This document shows positions 1 through 12,600 of a DNA stretch of 64,000 bases, piece by piece. The stretch comes from Varanus komodoensis (taxonomy: Eukaryota > Chordata > Lepidosauria > Squamata > Varanidae): NCBI RefSeq assembly GCF_004798865.1, contig NW_025335268.1, positions 111,153,027 through 111,217,026 of the forward strand, written 5' to 3'. The position numbers and the translations under genes are program-made. The notes below the pieces were generated by a model. The model did not search any database. It saw only the letters and a list, made by a program, of their open reading frames with translations, and was not told the DNA's origin. The stretch's first letter is position 1; each line of letters starts with the position of its first letter.

Positions 1-275
1 GACAATGTACCTTTCAGTCTTGTACACTAAATGTAAGAATGTTCACTAGCTATAATTCAGTGCATTTTGTATTACACTGTTGTATTTGTTTGATGACAGG
101 CTCCTACTTCTAAATTATTATTCAATATTGGCTTATAAAAAAAATCTTAAAATTCAGCAAGTGGGATGGTTTATAGGTAGCATAGCACCTGTAGTTCCTT
201 TCATTCTATTTAATACAGATCTTTAGCCTTATTCTTGGTGATAGTATCCTAACCTCTGTTACTTCTGACTTATAG

Positions 276-350
276 GGTATCTTTGTTACTAGGGTTCAGC
301 CTGATGGACCAGCATCCAACTTGCTCCAACCTGGTGATAAGATTATTCAG
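276..350 (+). CDS. LRRC7: LRRC7 (densin) penultimate coding exon, PDZ domain
   Basis: This 75-bp exon is phase 0 at both ends. It is bounded by acceptor 'cttatag' and donor 'CAG|gtaagc' and encodes 25 residues running from [12 protein letters not shown] to [10 protein letters not shown]. These are the second and third strands and following loop of a PDZ domain. Within the LAP family the spelling 'QPDGPASN' points to densin (LRRC7) rather than its close paralogue ERBIN, which from memory reads 'QPEGPASK'. Densin is a leucine-rich-repeat plus PDZ scaffold of excitatory postsynapses. The carboxylate-binding GLGF-type loop would be in the exon to the left of the window. The next coding exon is 19.7 kb downstream, and the frame continues exactly into it. 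Confidence 0.93.
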
Positions 351-2911
351 GTAAGCAGATCTTCTATTTAACAAAAGCATGGTTTCAGTACAAATATTTC
401 TTCACATTTGCATGCTGCTTTATTGCTCTTTTCCCTGCAAGGGCCAAATAAGCATCATATGGTCTCAGGTACAGTGATGGCAATCTGCCATGATAAAATT
501 GCTTCCCTGACAAGTAGTAATAACTCCAGAGGTGGATGGACATGGAAAAAGAGGTCTCTTGGGAATTTTCAAGCCACTTAAAGGACAGGGTGATTGGAAG
601 AGAGACAGCAAAGCTAGTAAACCTGAAAGGAACAGGTTGTTTGCTTGATGGTGCTGGGGCATTTGTAACACCTCTAGCTGAAATGTGAGCTGGATTGTTC
701 AAGCTGGAGATTAAAATTTATTACTTTATTTAAATGAAAAATCATTGTAAAGTTTGTCCAACATCTCACTGGGCATAAAGTTGTTGAGATATTATACTTT
801 GTCTTTAACTTCTCCATGTATATGTTAGATTAGCTTAATTTAAATTAAAGCCAACTGAAGAGATGCCTACATACAGCTAATGTCAAAGCGTATGAGAGAA
901 TGAAGGCATCTGCACCATCCTTTTCTCTGCTTTTAACTGTGTTTGTTAGGGAATAAGGTGGATGATGAAACTAGAGCCAGATGATTTTGCACATGACATT
1001 TTATTTGCTTTTTAGGTTGCTATGAGATTTTGGATGAAGCAACTGTAATTTTTGGGAGGTTTTTAATTGTTTATTTGGATTCTTTTACTTTTACTTATTA
1101 ATGTATCTAATGATATAGAATGTTTCTGATAGCATAGGGATACATCCAATGCAAATTGCCTTTAAGCAAATTCTGAATATGTAGCTCAGGCTATTGCCAA
1201 GAGAAGGTAGAGTCCTACATGCTTTTTTTCCCCTGTGCAGCACATTTTGGATTTATTTTCTGTTTCTTTGTTTGCTTTAAGCTTTTCCCATGCTTATCTT
1301 TCACTGTTTGTTACTCTTCTTCAATATTATGCATATGGAATAAAAGAGATAAAATAACTTTTACAAAACTGTGGTCAAAATAGACATTACTTTAGATATG
1401 TGTCTAGGGATTAAATTTTGCACGTTTTTAATTCTTAAATAGGTGCAAGGGGCTCATCTACAGTGGGATCCAGTGTGATAGGAGGCTTTTAAGATTCAGA
1501 TAAGGGGTGCTGTGTCTACTCTAGAGTAAAAATATTTTAAAAGATATCTGCTGGACATATTTCTAAAATAATGCCTGTTTTGAGCTTAAGGCATTTATTT
1601 AAAAGGCAATTATATCCTCACTTTTCTTAATTGGGCATAGGTAATATTTGCCAAAAAATAAGTTAGATCTCCTGTAGTTTTTCCAGTCTTTCAGCTACCA
1701 TTAGGAACAGAAAGCACGCCTGCACTAACGTGAACATTTCAGAGACACTTTAACAAGCATTCAGTCTTTTGGTTTATGCTACCCACTGATTTGTCCCATG
1801 TTAGTCCTTTTCCAGTCTGCAATGTTGAAGAAGGACATGTTTTCAGAGCAAGAAAATTGCCAGGGAGCATATTTAAAACAAAGATGATGACAACTGTCTC
1901 TGATATAGAGTGATGGAAAAGGTAAAGAAATGGTTTCCAAACCAGAATTAGGAAGCAATTCGGTATTTCAGGAAAAGAAAGTAAGTCAGCAAAGAGAAAT
2001 TAGGATCCTTGGAGTTTTATGGGTCATATGTTCAGAGAAGGTTTTCAACTCTTCACTTGTGTCCAGGCCGTCTGAGCTGGTCCATCCACCTGTCTATTTA
2101 AGGCAGATATAGATAGCATGTGACCTGTTGGATGCATCCTGCAAGAGCAGGAATGTGGGGGACAGTTTCAGCACTACAGAGTACTAAAACTCACATTGTT
2201 TGAAAGCTAAACTTTGAAGTAATATTTAGCTTTCAAACAGCCTAAATTTAACCCTTGAATTGTCTGCTGCCAAATTTGGTCAGCAAACTTCATGTTCTTT
2301 GTTTTTAAAATGTTTGCAAGTCTCCCTGTATTCTGTACAATCCCCCAGCTGAGTGTACTCCACAATGATGGTGGTGGGAGAAATGTCCCCTGGAGCTTCT
2401 GCTTTGACATCTCCTGCCCTTCTCACAGACATCATATGTCCAGGGCCAGCACTCCAAACCGTGCACAGCCCCGGATGTGTATCTACATAGAATCCTTGGA
2501 TCAGTTTCCCCAAATCAAGGTGGATAGTGCTTTGTATGTACCAGCCTCTGTTACCTAGCCTTCTTCTTTTGTTTGAACTATAACTTTACAAAGCCTTATT
2601 TGACAGCAGCTTCAGTATCAATATTCTATCATCTCTTTGGAATTAAAAAGAACTGCAGAAGGAAACCATCCTTCCAGGATATCCTCTTAAGCTCTAGCTA
2701 CTGTGAACCATAATTCACAGTGGAAACCTGGCACTAGTTATGTCATCACAATACATTCCATTACTAAGGGCATGCAGAAAAATGGGATCATCTGAGGAAT
2801 AATAACTGAGATTTTACTTTTTGGCTTACTGAGCTTGTTTCTGCAACATGATCTACACTTAAGTGATCATCAAGGTTATTTATAAGTTCTACTTTATAAA
2901 ATTCAGCTTAT

Positions 2912-2956
<45 letters not shown>

Positions 2957-3154
2957 GGGCACCTATCTTGGGTAAGCCTTTCTTATCAGTAGACACAATA
3001 TGCATTAGGGTGATCTGACTTGATCCAGAGTCAGTTTTTATGTATATATGTATATATGATGGTACTCATTGGCCACTTTGCCACATGCAGGCTTTCAAAG
3101 TAATTTACACGAATTAAGCAAATAAAAAAGTACAGAGATAAATTAGAAAATGTA
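351..3154. other. LRRC7 intron, no recognised gene
   Basis: AT-rich intron sequence with no exon-like frame or repeat family I can name. A (TA)n microsatellite lies at 2914-2955. The short open frames here look like chance. Confidence 0.6.
2914..2955. repeat. (TA)n microsatellite
   Basis: About 21 uninterrupted TA dinucleotides in the LRRC7 intron. Confidence 0.95.
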
Positions 3155-3345
3155 TTGGTTTCATTTATTCATTTGTCATCATAATTTATTTGTACACTGC
3201 CTTTCTACCAAGAAAATGGCTCTTAAGGTAGTTTTCAATCATAAATAAATAAAAACTTTTTAATAATAATAATAAATCTATTAAAACACAGTTTAAAAGA
3301 CAATACTAAAAATGCTGGACTGGAACTTGGGGGATCTGGGAGAAT
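3155..3345 (-). mobile_element. L2-type LINE 3' end fragment
   Basis: Read on the - strand it gives the common squamate LINE 3'-UTR pattern '...ccttaagagcc...ggtagaaaggcagtgtacaaataaat'. It lacks coding sequence, is strongly diverged, and is surrounded by A/T-rich simple sequence. Confidence 0.5.
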
Positions 3346-3368
3346 CTCTGGACTGGAACTTGGGAGAA

Positions 3369-3450
3369 TTCATTCATTCATTCATTCTTTCATTCATTCA
3401 TTCATTTAAAGTTTTTATATGCCATCCAATACTAAAGCTTCTTACACTTG
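3369..3450 (-). mobile_element. L2-type 3' tail with (ATTC)n
   Basis: A run of ATTC tetranucleotides (3369-3406, one interruption) is joined to 'taaagtttttatatgccatcc'. On the - strand this is the usual LINE end 'ggatggcatataaaaacttta' followed by its microsatellite tail. The same arrangement with a different tetramer occurs at 18431. Confidence 0.5.
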
Positions 3451-3454
3451 ACCA

Positions 3455-3617
3455 TGAAGCTTGGTGGGTGACTTTAGACCAGACATAAACTCTTAGCCTA
3501 GCTTACCTCATATGGTTGTTGTGCAGATAAAATGAAGAAGAAGAGAATCTTGTAAGATACCTAGTAAGGTTCCGTACAGGAAAAAAAAGATGAGGTATAA
3601 ATGTAATGCAATGAAAA
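3455..3617 (+). mobile_element. Sauria-type SINE, 5'-truncated
   Basis: Contains the body of the squamate tRNA-headed SINE: 'cttggtgggtgacttta', then 'agcctagcttacctcatatggttgttgtg', then 'gaatcttgtaag' and 'gaggtataaatg'. The tRNA-like head is missing. Compare the fuller copy at 48669-48898 on the other strand. Confidence 0.65.
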
Positions 3618-3679
3618 ACAGTAACAAAACAGAACCCAGCCAAAAAGATCTGCTTACCCACCAAATGCCTATTTGAAGA

Positions 3680-4145
3680 AAAACAACTTTGCTTGTCAGT
3701 GAAAGGACAGCAAAGAGGGTACCAACCTAGCATCCCTTGGCAGGGGATTCCAAAGCTTGGGAAGAACAAGAAGGACCCTTTTCACATTGCCTCTGAAAAT
3801 GGCAACCTCCCCCCCACAAAAAAAAAAAAAAAAGAACCTGCCTCTCCTAAAAATCTCAGATCTCTGACAGGCTCATACAGGAGAAAGTGGTCTCTCGGGC
3901 AGCCTAGTCTTTTGCAGTATAGGACTTATAGGTCCCAACCAGTGCTTTGAATTGTGCCCAGAAAAAGTCTGGTAGGGTCACATATCTCTATAACCAGCCT
4001 CGGTCAACAGTTTGCTACCTTCATCCTAGTCTGGCTGACATTTCCAAGCATTTTTGAAGGCCACTTCACATACAGTGTCTTGCATTAGTCCAATCTGACT
4101 GTAACTAAGGTAAGCACAGCCATTGCCAGATCAGCCAAAATAGAA
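3680..4145 (-). mobile_element. L2-clade ORF2 C-terminal remnant
   Basis: The - strand is a decayed copy of the C-terminal and post-RT region of an L2-type ORF2. Landmarks shared with the intact copy at 44.4-47.4 kb and with the fragment at 50530-51340 include 'aggctcatacagga', 'ttgaattgtgcc' and 'ccagcctcggtcaacag'. A run of 16 A interrupts it near 3821. No frame is preserved. Confidence 0.55.
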
Positions 4146-6790
4146 CAGCAAACAAATGCAGCAAAAATTTATTTGTCCAGTGTGGAAAAATACCAAAGGA
4201 AGCCAGGAAGGTAGATCAGTCAAGGCCAAAACGGCAAAATAAATAATCAACAGCGCAGCAGATGTCCTGTAGCAAAGGGGAAGGAGTTGCACAGTTTTGG
4301 TGCTGCTGTCAAGAAGTCTCTGACCTATGTTCCTGCCAACTCCAACTCTGAAAAAAGCAGTCTCTGCTGAACCTGCTTAACAGGCAGGGAAGTTTCTATG
4401 GAAAAATGGAAGCCTTTACAGTATAATGTGTTCACTGCCACAGTAGCTAGTTTTGTGAACTGGCCTGTAGAACAGCATGAGCAAGTCCAGTTTACAACAG
4501 CTTACAGGCTTTCTGTTAGATGTATGGTTCTTGACAAGGGTTTTGTTCACTTTCAGATGTTGCATATCTGTTTGGCAGAGAGCACTGTGGTTAAGGAAAT
4601 AGCAAAGCTAAGCTTCTCCTGCAGATGAGGTTCTTACATCTGCCTGTCATATAGTTGCAAACCTGTACCCATTATCCTTTTTTCTCACTCATTTTATCCC
4701 TTACCTTCTCTTCTCCTTTCTGTACCCTAACCCTTAACAAAATAAGCACCCCCATCATTTTGCCTTTTATATAGAAAAAGAGAAAGAAATCCATGAATAA
4801 CTTTCACTTTTTTACAGTTTGCCAAACCAAGTCCTCCAAATTCACTTTACACATTTGTTACAATTATTATAACATTGTCACACATTTGATAAAGGCATTT
4901 TGTTACCAGATTGGTTAATAAAATGATTTAATAGTGCAGATTTCCTTGGTGGTTTGTAACTCTAACCCCTCAGGTATCCTTAGGGTAGAACTAGAATTCA
5001 GTGGCAGACGTGGGTTGGGACTCTGGTCACTGCCAAACACCTGTCATGTTGTAGGCCTGTAATGTGGTCTGAAGGGCTGCGATGCAATTTGCAGGATTGG
5101 GAGAAGTATGGAGGAAAGGGGGGTGAACTTGAAAGCTGTTGTAGGATCCACTGGTGTGTACCGATGGAAGTATGTTAATTTTCATTCTAGGTTATCACAG
5201 TGTATAAGGCCAGACACTTTTAAGTTACATATATGTCCTTTTGATAGACTAAACTCCAGAGCAGAATATGTCAACTACAGGGTTAGAAAACACAGACTAT
5301 CTTTGTTACTTTAACGGTCTCCGTGACATGTAAGGAATCAAAGTTACCTGGGATAACAAATGTCATTTTTCATAAAATTGTAAATCAGAATGTTTTCCCA
5401 TGACAACTTAAGGCAGTACAATTATGATGAGTCAGCAAGGGAAGGCATGCTTGTTATCTTGCTTTCATAGTGTATATGAAACAGTTTAATAGTACAATTT
5501 TCTGAATGTTGTAGCATTAGCCTATCTCTGAAATATTTGGTTGCAGCTTAGAAATGATGATTCTGAGAATTACATATATGGCATGGATTCTTATTATATT
5601 ATTTTTCAGTAACTATATTAATGGCATTCTCTTTAAATCCTAAGTTATATTGGAATAGTTTGTTCTTTAGGAATAAAGAAAATGCTCAGAGTTGCCTATA
5701 ATAATTCCAAGTGTTTGGCCACTATTAAAAGGAGAACTGTGATTGGATCACTATATTTTTATGTTTATGCAAAAGCACCATTTAACTGAATGGGAGAGGC
5801 AAAGAGGTTAACTGCTGTACTGTTGTCCTGATCTGCATTGCTTCTGCAGGTCTGAAAATAGTCTCACAGCTCATAATGACAGTGATGGTAATGTATACTT
5901 CCTGCTGGAGAAGAGGAAAAAGAATCTGATGCAGACTGGGAAAATGACATGACAGGGAACAGTTGAACCTGCACTCTATGACAGCAATGACAGAGCTTAA
6001 CCCTGTCCCAATTTTAGCAGCAGTGGCATGGCAGCTTTCAGATAGTTCTTGATAGTTCTATGAAGGAAGCTATTCACAGCATGTTTACTTCCACATCAAT
6101 ACTTACACAATTGCTCATGTTCGTCAGATATGGGTGAAAGAGAAATATTGCATCGAATTTGAAATGTGCCCTAGTCATCACATCTCAGTTTTTATAGTAT
6201 ATCCTCTTATAGGCAGCTCAGGATAACATTTTTCTGAAGCCATCATATCTAAGGCTATCAAATGTCAGTTACAGTATGAAGAGTATCAAGAATATCATAG
6301 AGATGCATGCTGTTCATATATAAATCTGCTGCATCTATTGGCTATTGCCTGTAGCCAAGATCCTGAATAACTGGATTAGCCTAACCAATTAGTCAGTCTA
6401 CTTCAGAACTTTGATTATGGGATTAACATAAAAAAGCAGAGCCAGGTCTGCTGCTCTCTATTCCATAGATTGTTTGTATCCTTGCATCTCTAGTCACTGT
6501 CGTTTTCTGACCATGCGCATACAGAGAAACTCTGAAAAGGGCTTAGAGAATGGGTAGAAAAATACTGTCCATATCTGTGTACTGGGCCTTACACATGCAA
6601 GGTTTCAATCCAGGTTTAGCAAGGCAAGTCCTCATCTGGAAATAATCCAGAACACAATAGAGGGTTTATCTAATTCCTAAAATTATAGCCTGATCCTTAA
6701 TAAATGGTACATCCCACTCCAAGTTTACCCATCTGTAATATATAGAATTGAGTTAATTCAACATATTGTAAATATTTTGAGCTCTTTATG
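4146..6790. other. LRRC7 intron, nothing recognised
   Basis: Ordinary AT-rich intron sequence. I see no exon, repeat family or RNA gene I can support. Confidence 0.55.
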
Positions 6791-6794
6791 TTAT

Positions 6795-9640
6795 TCTTTG
6801 TGATTTATGTGCATCCGACATGTGGGCTCTGCATGCATGCATGGAGCTGTTTTAAGAAGATTCCAAAGCTGATTACTTAGTATTCAGCAGGATGCCAGCC
6901 CATAGACACATCTAACTTGAAGGTGGGACTCCTGCCAAGACCTCAGTTCTTTTTTAACTGGTCTTGTGAGTGCATCAGGAAGTGCCTCCTCCACTTACCT
7001 TGTGAAGTTGTTCGTCTTTGTCTACTTCTCAGTCCCCTGTATTATCAGGTTCCTTTCTTCTCTATTATCTTCTCACTAGAAGCAAAAAAGAAATAAAGAA
7101 AAGAAAATTTCCTAGCCTCTCTTTCCCTGCTTTACCCTCATCAAACAGACAAAATGACACTCAAAGCCTCATTCCACAACTGTGTGGCGTATGGCAGTAA
7201 ACTCCCTCCTACAGATGGCCACTCCCTTTGCCTTTTTGTCTGGGAGAATCTCATGTCATTGACTCCTACTACCACTGCCAGGCTTTCACTAAGCAGGCCA
7301 GAAGACATCAGGCAGAACATCCAAAGGCTGAATTATGGGGTCTCAGCCTCCTTGTGGAGGATGTCCACCCATCCATCTCTGGTGCTCCTGTTTGCACTAA
7401 TACGGATGAAAATTTAGACCTCCCCCCATCAAAAGTACCTAAGATGGGGTAGCCGAAAACAGTGAACAAAAGGAGTAAGTCTCCAAAATTGTTTGCCCTT
7501 ACTAAGGAAAAGGGGAACAGTAAGAGTGCCCAAAACTGTGTGGATATTCTGCCTACTACTGGCCTCCCATGTACTGAAGACACAGTGCTAACACAAGATC
7601 TGAGCCATCCTTCTGCTCCAACACTGAAACCAATAAAAAGCCTCATTCTCAGCCTCTGAAAAGTACTTTGGTCTCAGAGGCTGGAATCCACAATCTTTCC
7701 CCTGCTGTCTTTCCACAACCAGACCTGACTTTCATACAGAGACATATATCCCCTGTAGCTTCGATTCCGAGTGTCTTCCTCCATACCAACCAATCTAGAC
7801 CTCGCTACTGCTCTCAATCTCCAGCCTCCAATAAAGGCCACAGAACCTGCTGAACTCCTCCTCCATGCCAATGAGACTTTGATATGTAGTACTATAGAGA
7901 GTGCTGGGGCTCAGTCAACTCCAGGCATGGAGGATCTCATTGGAACCCAACCAGATCTGACCATTACTCTTCTCAGCCTGCCCCTAGCTTTGCTGTTCCA
8001 CCCTCTGGGCTTCCATGGATCCTAGATAAATAGCTCCATCCCGTGAGTGACTGCCTTGCTCTAGCTTGCCTAGTCACCAATTGCACTGCATTGAGCATCA
8101 CTTGGAATGTGAACACTATACTTCTATGCCAGCCATATCTTCTCTGGCCCGATGCTTCAATATACCGCCTAATGCATTGGTAACGACACAAGACTTTCCC
8201 GTGCTGTGGAAGACTCTGGTCTATTTTCTGCTCAAGTCCTTCATGTGGTACATAATCTTGGACTAAACCCCAGGCCAGATCCTACCAGGGCAAAAGACCC
8301 AGTTTTTGTGGGGGTCTATGCTGAGAGACCCGAACCAGTGACCATTCCACTCCCACCCACACTCCTTGAGGCAGTACACCATGAATGGAAATCTCCAACA
8401 TAAGTGGTCTCTCCACCTCAATGACTCCAAAACATGTATCGCGTTCAAGAGAAGGATGACAAACTTCTCTTTCATCATCCTCAATATAATTCCATTATTG
8501 TCTAGTCCTCTCAAAGGCACTCTAGGAGGAAACATTCCACTCCATCTGACAAAGAAGGCAGATGCCTTGATGCAGTCAGCTGCCATTTCTATTCCTTCAG
8601 CCCTTTCCATCAAGATGATAAATTATCAAGCCACCATGGCTAGATATCATCTCATGCTATGGGATAGAGTAGCATCCCTTTGCTCTTCTCTCCCCAAAGT
8701 GTCCAAGATTTGGCTAACAAGATTAAAAACGAGGCTTCCCACCTGGCCCAACAAGAAATCTATATTCCATGACACCAAGTGGAATGTGGAGCCTGAAACA
8801 TGGCAGGGGCAATAAGTCTTTGTTGTTTTGCCTGGCTTTGATCCTCTGGCCTCTCTGGTGAAGCAAAAACAAGAACTGAGGATATGCCATTTAACAGGGC
8901 AGGTCTATTTCATGAGACCACTGATGATTTCATGGACTCAGTCCAAAAGGCAAGAAATAGCATCCATTACATGGATCTCAGACACCTTCGAGACCTTATA
9001 CCTCTCATAAGTGGCACAGACCTTCCTACCCATAATACCAGCCAAATCCCACTACCACTACTACTACACAGCATCATCCTGCCACACAGAGTAGGCACCA
9101 AGATCCCTTGTCCTGGATCCACCAAGTTTGGAGACGTCAGGTGGACTCTAGGAGGCACATTTGACTCCTTCTAAAGCCTATGCAGTCCTCCCTACATTTC
9201 AACCATCACCCCTTCAGCCCTTTTTCTACTCTTGGGCGGCCATCACCTCAGATTCATGGGTTATTTCTATAATCTCCCATGGATACCATATCCAGTTTCA
9301 AACTCTTTCACATTTTATGATACTGAAAAGGACTAGCCTGTCCATACCCTTTCTTGAGGAAATCTCTCTATTTCAGAATGGAGACATAGAATGAGCACCA
9401 CTCAGTACTCCTGGTTTTTACTCCAGGTAAAGAAGATGAAGGCCTTCATCCAGTGCTCGATCTGAGGGCCCTAAACCAATATATTAAACCCAAACGTTTT
9501 AGAATGGTTTCTCTCCAAACCATTCTCCCACTGCTCTCTGAAGGTGCTTCGTTCACATCCTTAGACCTTAACGATGATTATTTTCATTTTCTGATTAAAG
9601 GAGTCCTACAGGTATTTCTTCTGCTTTCGGATGAATGATG
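6795..9640 (+). mobile_element. DIRS-like retroelement copy A, 5' part
   Basis: A fossil DIRS-type (tyrosine-recombinase) retroelement in the LRRC7 intron, in the same orientation as LRRC7. Parts seen: a 5' inverted-terminal-repeat portion and leader (about 6795-7150) that match both ends of copy B at 36-39 kb; a gag-like ORF1 region (about 7150-9170) with the 'SKLPPTDGHSLCLF' signature shared with copy B; and the start of reverse transcriptase (about 9230-9640), with LDLRALNQYIKPKRFRM typical of DIRS RT. No RNase H, recombinase or 3' terminal repeat is seen. It is broken many times and heavily diverged, so it is old. It belongs to the same subfamily as copy B. Confidence 0.8.
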
Positions 9641-12600
9641 AGCAATAAGACAGAATTGCATAGCAGAAACTACAATAATGCTGAGAGATTTTGAAGTTAA
9701 GTTTTGCTTCTTTTCTTCTGTGTTACATCATCCCCTGTATTTCTACTAGCAGAAAATTCAGTATTTCCTGTAGCAGTCATTTCCTGTAGCAGAAAATCAG
9801 GTAGCCATGGCCAGGTAGAAGGAACCCAACTATGAACCAAGTTGAATTATAAATACACAGGCATATTTGTCAATTAATTTCTTCATCTTGACTGGAGTCT
9901 TAGGTCTTGTCTAGTGGCAACAGAAGCCTGTGGCTGCAAAGTAAATTGTACTGTTTCAGACAGCAGCCGATGGGCGCTGTTTTGAATACATACCTTCCAT
10001 TCTCTTCCACATATAGACCATGAAGATCTCTAGAACTATACATGAATGAGATAGTAGAATCAGTTGTATCAATTTAGACTACAAGGTCAGGATGCTTTAG
10101 AATTTTGCCCTATAAAAACAGCACTGTGCAAACAGAAGACTAACACTTCAGCAAGAAATGTTCCAAGCAAGGTGCCTGTATATGCTTTTTTAATTTTCAA
10201 AATTTTATGTTCAGATAATTTTTAACACAGAGGTAGAGTTTCATACTAATACACCTCCCTAAAGTATGCATGGGTACAGTTCATTTTATCATTATATTTG
10301 GCTGTATGTGTGGACTAGAGCTTTTAATTTCTCCATAAACAACCAGAACAAAGAGTGGCATCAGAAAATAGGGTAATCATTCTTTTGTGTTATCGGATAT
10401 GCTAGTACAAAAAAATAAGTGGCTACTGGTGTAGTTCTATGTGGTTGAACATTCCATCAAGTACAGAAGTCCCCTTGTCCTTAAATGTTTCTTTTCTTCA
10501 TGAAGAGGGACTGAGGCCTCACATGGATTTGACAGAAGCTAGTGGTGACTCTCCCTCCTCTCACCACTCCCTGGAACCCCACTCTGCCACCTGCTTTGAA
10601 GTTAGCTGGCTGAGAAAGAACTGTACAAGCTGAGAGGTCAAGGCAGGGCTGAAAGCAGAGGCTCCACTGCTACCTCAGAGCGCTTTTCTGAGGTTGCACT
10701 GAGGACTCCATCTTTTCCTATGGTTGCATGGTAGAGAGCATCTACCAGCCATAGGTTTGTGCTCTAAAATGTTATTAAAAATGCAAACAAAGTACTAAGC
10801 CAGCCCCTCTTGCATAACAGTCAGTGCTCACAAATGTAAGTTCTTAAAATAGAAATGCTTACAAAACGATATCCAAAGTTTTATACCATTTTCATTTTGC
10901 TAATTAGTAGTTTAAATATTTGATTCAGGTTTAGTTGTCTGTGGCAACCAGAATACAAAGAAACAATATAAGTGGCTAGGAAAAGCAGTTGGGTATTTTA
11001 AGTTATTTACTTAAGGTATGTATGATCCAAACTATTCAGCAGAAAGTTGTTCTGCAAAACCTCTGAAAAAATAAGCAGAAATTCTAAGATATCAAAAGTC
11101 TGCTGCAATTTTGTTAATTGCAATAGGGCTTGCAAAATTTTTTCCAGTGGATTGTGCACTCAATCAGATAGGTTCCATAAAAGCCTAAAATATAATAGGA
11201 TTGAATATTGACATTTTCAAAATCTGAGGCAACGATTCAGCCTTTTACTGAGACAGAATACACTGGTGTTGTGTATTGATTGCAGAACAAATCAATGTAA
11301 ATTTGATGAATGAACCTCATTCATATTTCCCTTTATCTGGATCTGCTTGATAAGAGTGCTTGTGGGTGTCAAGTTTACTGTCTGAAATATGTACTTATTA
11401 AATGAAAGGATGTAGAATTGAACCAAAATGGTCAATTTTGCTTAATTTCTTACAGAATTCACTCTGCTTGACCTGGATAATTAATAACATTGAGAAATTA
11501 CAGTTAACAAGAAGGGGAAGGAGTTTACCAATTAAAACTAGTAGCATCACAGAAGTAATTTTGCAATTAATTTTGGAGATTTCAAGTATTATTTCTCTTA
11601 ATCACGGGTTGTAAAATTATAAAACAGCTACAAGCTTGTATACACCCTTCTTCTGCATCACAGTGGTTTCAGTTCTGTACTGTGTTTTCTTTAGAACTCG
11701 TTTCTATGTTGACTTCTCATGTGGACAACTTATTGCCAGATTAATACCATGTCAACTTCATATTGTGCATCTATCAGTTAGAACCAATTCAGACAACTGT
11801 ATGGCAGAAGTTAGAATAGCATGGGAGGTTCTCAAATGGCAAACTGATACGAGACAACCTTTATGTGGTTGGATTTTCAAGTGGTTGCATCATTGTTAAA
11901 TGTGTGTGTGAAGTGAGCTTTGAAGTTTCTAATACAACAGAGAGTAGCAAAGGCAAAAGCCAGCTAGAAGGCAAAAGCCAACAAGAACAAACAAACAAAA
12001 AGTTTGCTCTTGGCAAACAAAATTCTATAAGTATTTTCAGTAAGCAACTAGAAAGTCAAAAAACATAACTAAACATGGCAAACCTATTATAATACTGCTG
12101 AAGGGGGCTATTTCTTATTTGCAGTCTATGTTCCGCTTAATGGTTTTGTTGTTTTTTTCATATATTTTTGAAAAATAGATTTGAAGTAGGGTTTAGTTAC
12201 ATATGCATACTTATTTTTTAAATAGCAAAGCAGATACTTTGTGAAACCTTTCTTACTATGAGATATTCCAGACAGAGCTGTTGTAGCACTACCAATCATT
12301 GAACTTCTGCTGTAAAGTACAAGTGGAATTTCCATCTGTTACCTACACTGTTAAGGGAAATGACCTCGTTCATCTTTCCTCTCCAGTAAGCTGAGATGTA
12401 GTCTAAGCTCTTCCTTCCCTTTGCTTCTTCCTACCACCATGTTCTTTCTGCCAAAGTTTATTTCTTTTTCTCCAAAATTGCAGGCCATCATGTTGTGGGG
12501 ATGGAGTGTTAAAACTTCCCTCCTACAGAAGGGCAGATAAAAAAGTAAAAAAGTATTCTATTCATTGTCTTTTTTAACTCTGGTAATAGTGAACCTTTGG